Assembly: GCA_022711695.1 (NCBI GenBank)
Contig: JAKLEJ010000270.1
Coordinates: 1-5,331, forward strand
Direction: 5' to 3'
DNA: 5,331 bases
Source of the DNA: Verrucomicrobiota bacterium
Lineage (GTDB): Bacteria; Verrucomicrobiota; Verrucomicrobiia; Limisphaerales; JACRJZ01
Below are positions 4,970 through 5,331 of the stretch, in pieces. The notes beneath the pieces were generated by a model, which saw nothing but the letters and a program-made list of their open reading frames with translations, ran no database searches and was not told the DNA's origin. Made by a program: the position numbers and the translations under genes. Within the stretch, counting starts at the first letter, position 1, and each line of letters opens with the position of its first letter.

Positions 4970-5331
4970 GGGTCGCTGCCGCAGCCAGCAGGCATCGCCG
5001 CCCCGATTAAGAACGGAGACCCGCGCCGTTTCCACGGAAAGCCGTGGAGTGCCGCAGCACGCCCCTCTCTGAACATACCCCCGTCCCGACGAAGGCCCCT
5101 TCTAGCTTTGATGAACTGGGATTTGCTCTCCGTCCAAGGACTAGAAATACCTATCGCGCCACGACAGCAATGTCAACTCCAAATCCGGCCGTTTTCACAG
5201 CGCCCAAGGTGGATTTACGAAGTGGACAAAGCTGCGGAATGGCGGGCAGTTACGAGTGAGAAGGCCTTTTGGCGTTGTTGGGCGGCCATGGCATCGAGAA
5301 AGCCGTTGGTGGTGGCCTTACGGGCATTGCG
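4970..5331. other. Right-hand stretch without a convincing gene; lower GC
   Basis: No frame here has a start, a Shine-Dalgarno site and a plausible composition together. A 71-codon plus frame (5044-5259) is Thr/Ser/Pro-rich without recognisable features. At the edge, a minus frame gives a 38-residue tail (RNARKATTNGFLDAMAAQQR..., ending at TAA 5215-5217), which could be the C-terminus of a gene starting beyond the window. A plus frame opening after the TGA at 5257 (ALLGGHGIEKAVGGGLTGIA) and an ATG at 5288 (MASRKPLVVALRAL) overlap the same bases, so I cannot choose among them. By count, GC is 48% at 5101-5160 and 52% at 5161-5220, well below the neighbouring genes. Confidence 0.45.
5031..5048. 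repeat. Perfect 7-bp hairpin in the right-hand non-coding stretch
   Basis: TCCACGG (5031-5037) pairs with CCGTGGA (5042-5048) around AAAG; a further T-G wobble can be added on the plus strand. No T-run follows on either strand. It may be part of the upstream control region of the starch-binding-like gene, or the 3' end of a gene outside the window. Confidence 0.35.

Noticed and set aside
5044..5259. A 71-codon plus frame in the right-hand stretch
   Set aside because: It has no Shine-Dalgarno site, starts within a hairpin arm and lacks hydrophobic or conserved-looking segments.
4970..5331. Possible insertion sequence or integron-type site near the right edge
   Set aside because: I found no terminal inverted repeats, target duplication or transposase motif, only the 7-bp hairpin and a GC drop.

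Overview
The window is a GC-rich (mostly about 60-70%) bacterial chromosomal segment. The make-up suggests a member of the Verrucomicrobiota, most likely of the Limisphaerales/Pedosphaeraceae type. The reasons are a secreted GH5-like protein with an N-terminus of the kind I associate with that phylum, a solitary trpD, a short Sel1-repeat exported protein and a small starch-binding-like protein. This assignment rests on protein style, not on a marker gene, and is an inference.

Layout. Positions 1-2250 hold four genes on the minus strand, read from right to left: a 57-residue single-pass membrane protein (2077-2250), a soluble GT2 glycosyltransferase of the dolichol-phosphate mannosyltransferase type (1270-2001), a divergent GcvH-like lipoyl carrier (667-1131) and the first 219 codons of an exported glycoside-hydrolase-like protein that runs off the left edge (1-657). 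The last two are only 9 bp apart and the ribosome binding site of the second touches the stop codon of the first. Positions 2251-2427 are a divergent control region with a strong interrupted GC hairpin. Positions 2428-3486 (plus) encode anthranilate phosphoribosyltransferase TrpD, followed by an exported protein with a Sel1-like repeat (3590-4240, plus). A convergent intergenic region (4241-4413) holds hairpins, one of which is a 12-bp stem closed by a UNCG-type loop on the minus strand. Then comes a minus-strand gene (4414-4881) for a protein with a Lys/Ala/Pro/Ser-rich tail and a C-terminal starch-binding-like beta domain. From about 4970 to the right edge there is no convincing gene; GC falls to around 50% between 5100 and 5220.

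How the genes fit together. Only TrpD has a precise pathway role (tryptophan synthesis), and it stands apart from other trp genes in what is visible. The minus-strand block mixes one-carbon/lipoyl, sugar-transfer and polysaccharide-related functions, so co-transcription need not mean a shared pathway. The pairing of an anchorless GT2 enzyme with a tiny membrane protein just upstream is the most suggestive functional link. I did not find a mobile element, CRISPR array, tRNA or rRNA. Very long open frames on the opposite strands are GC-rich shadows of the genes listed.
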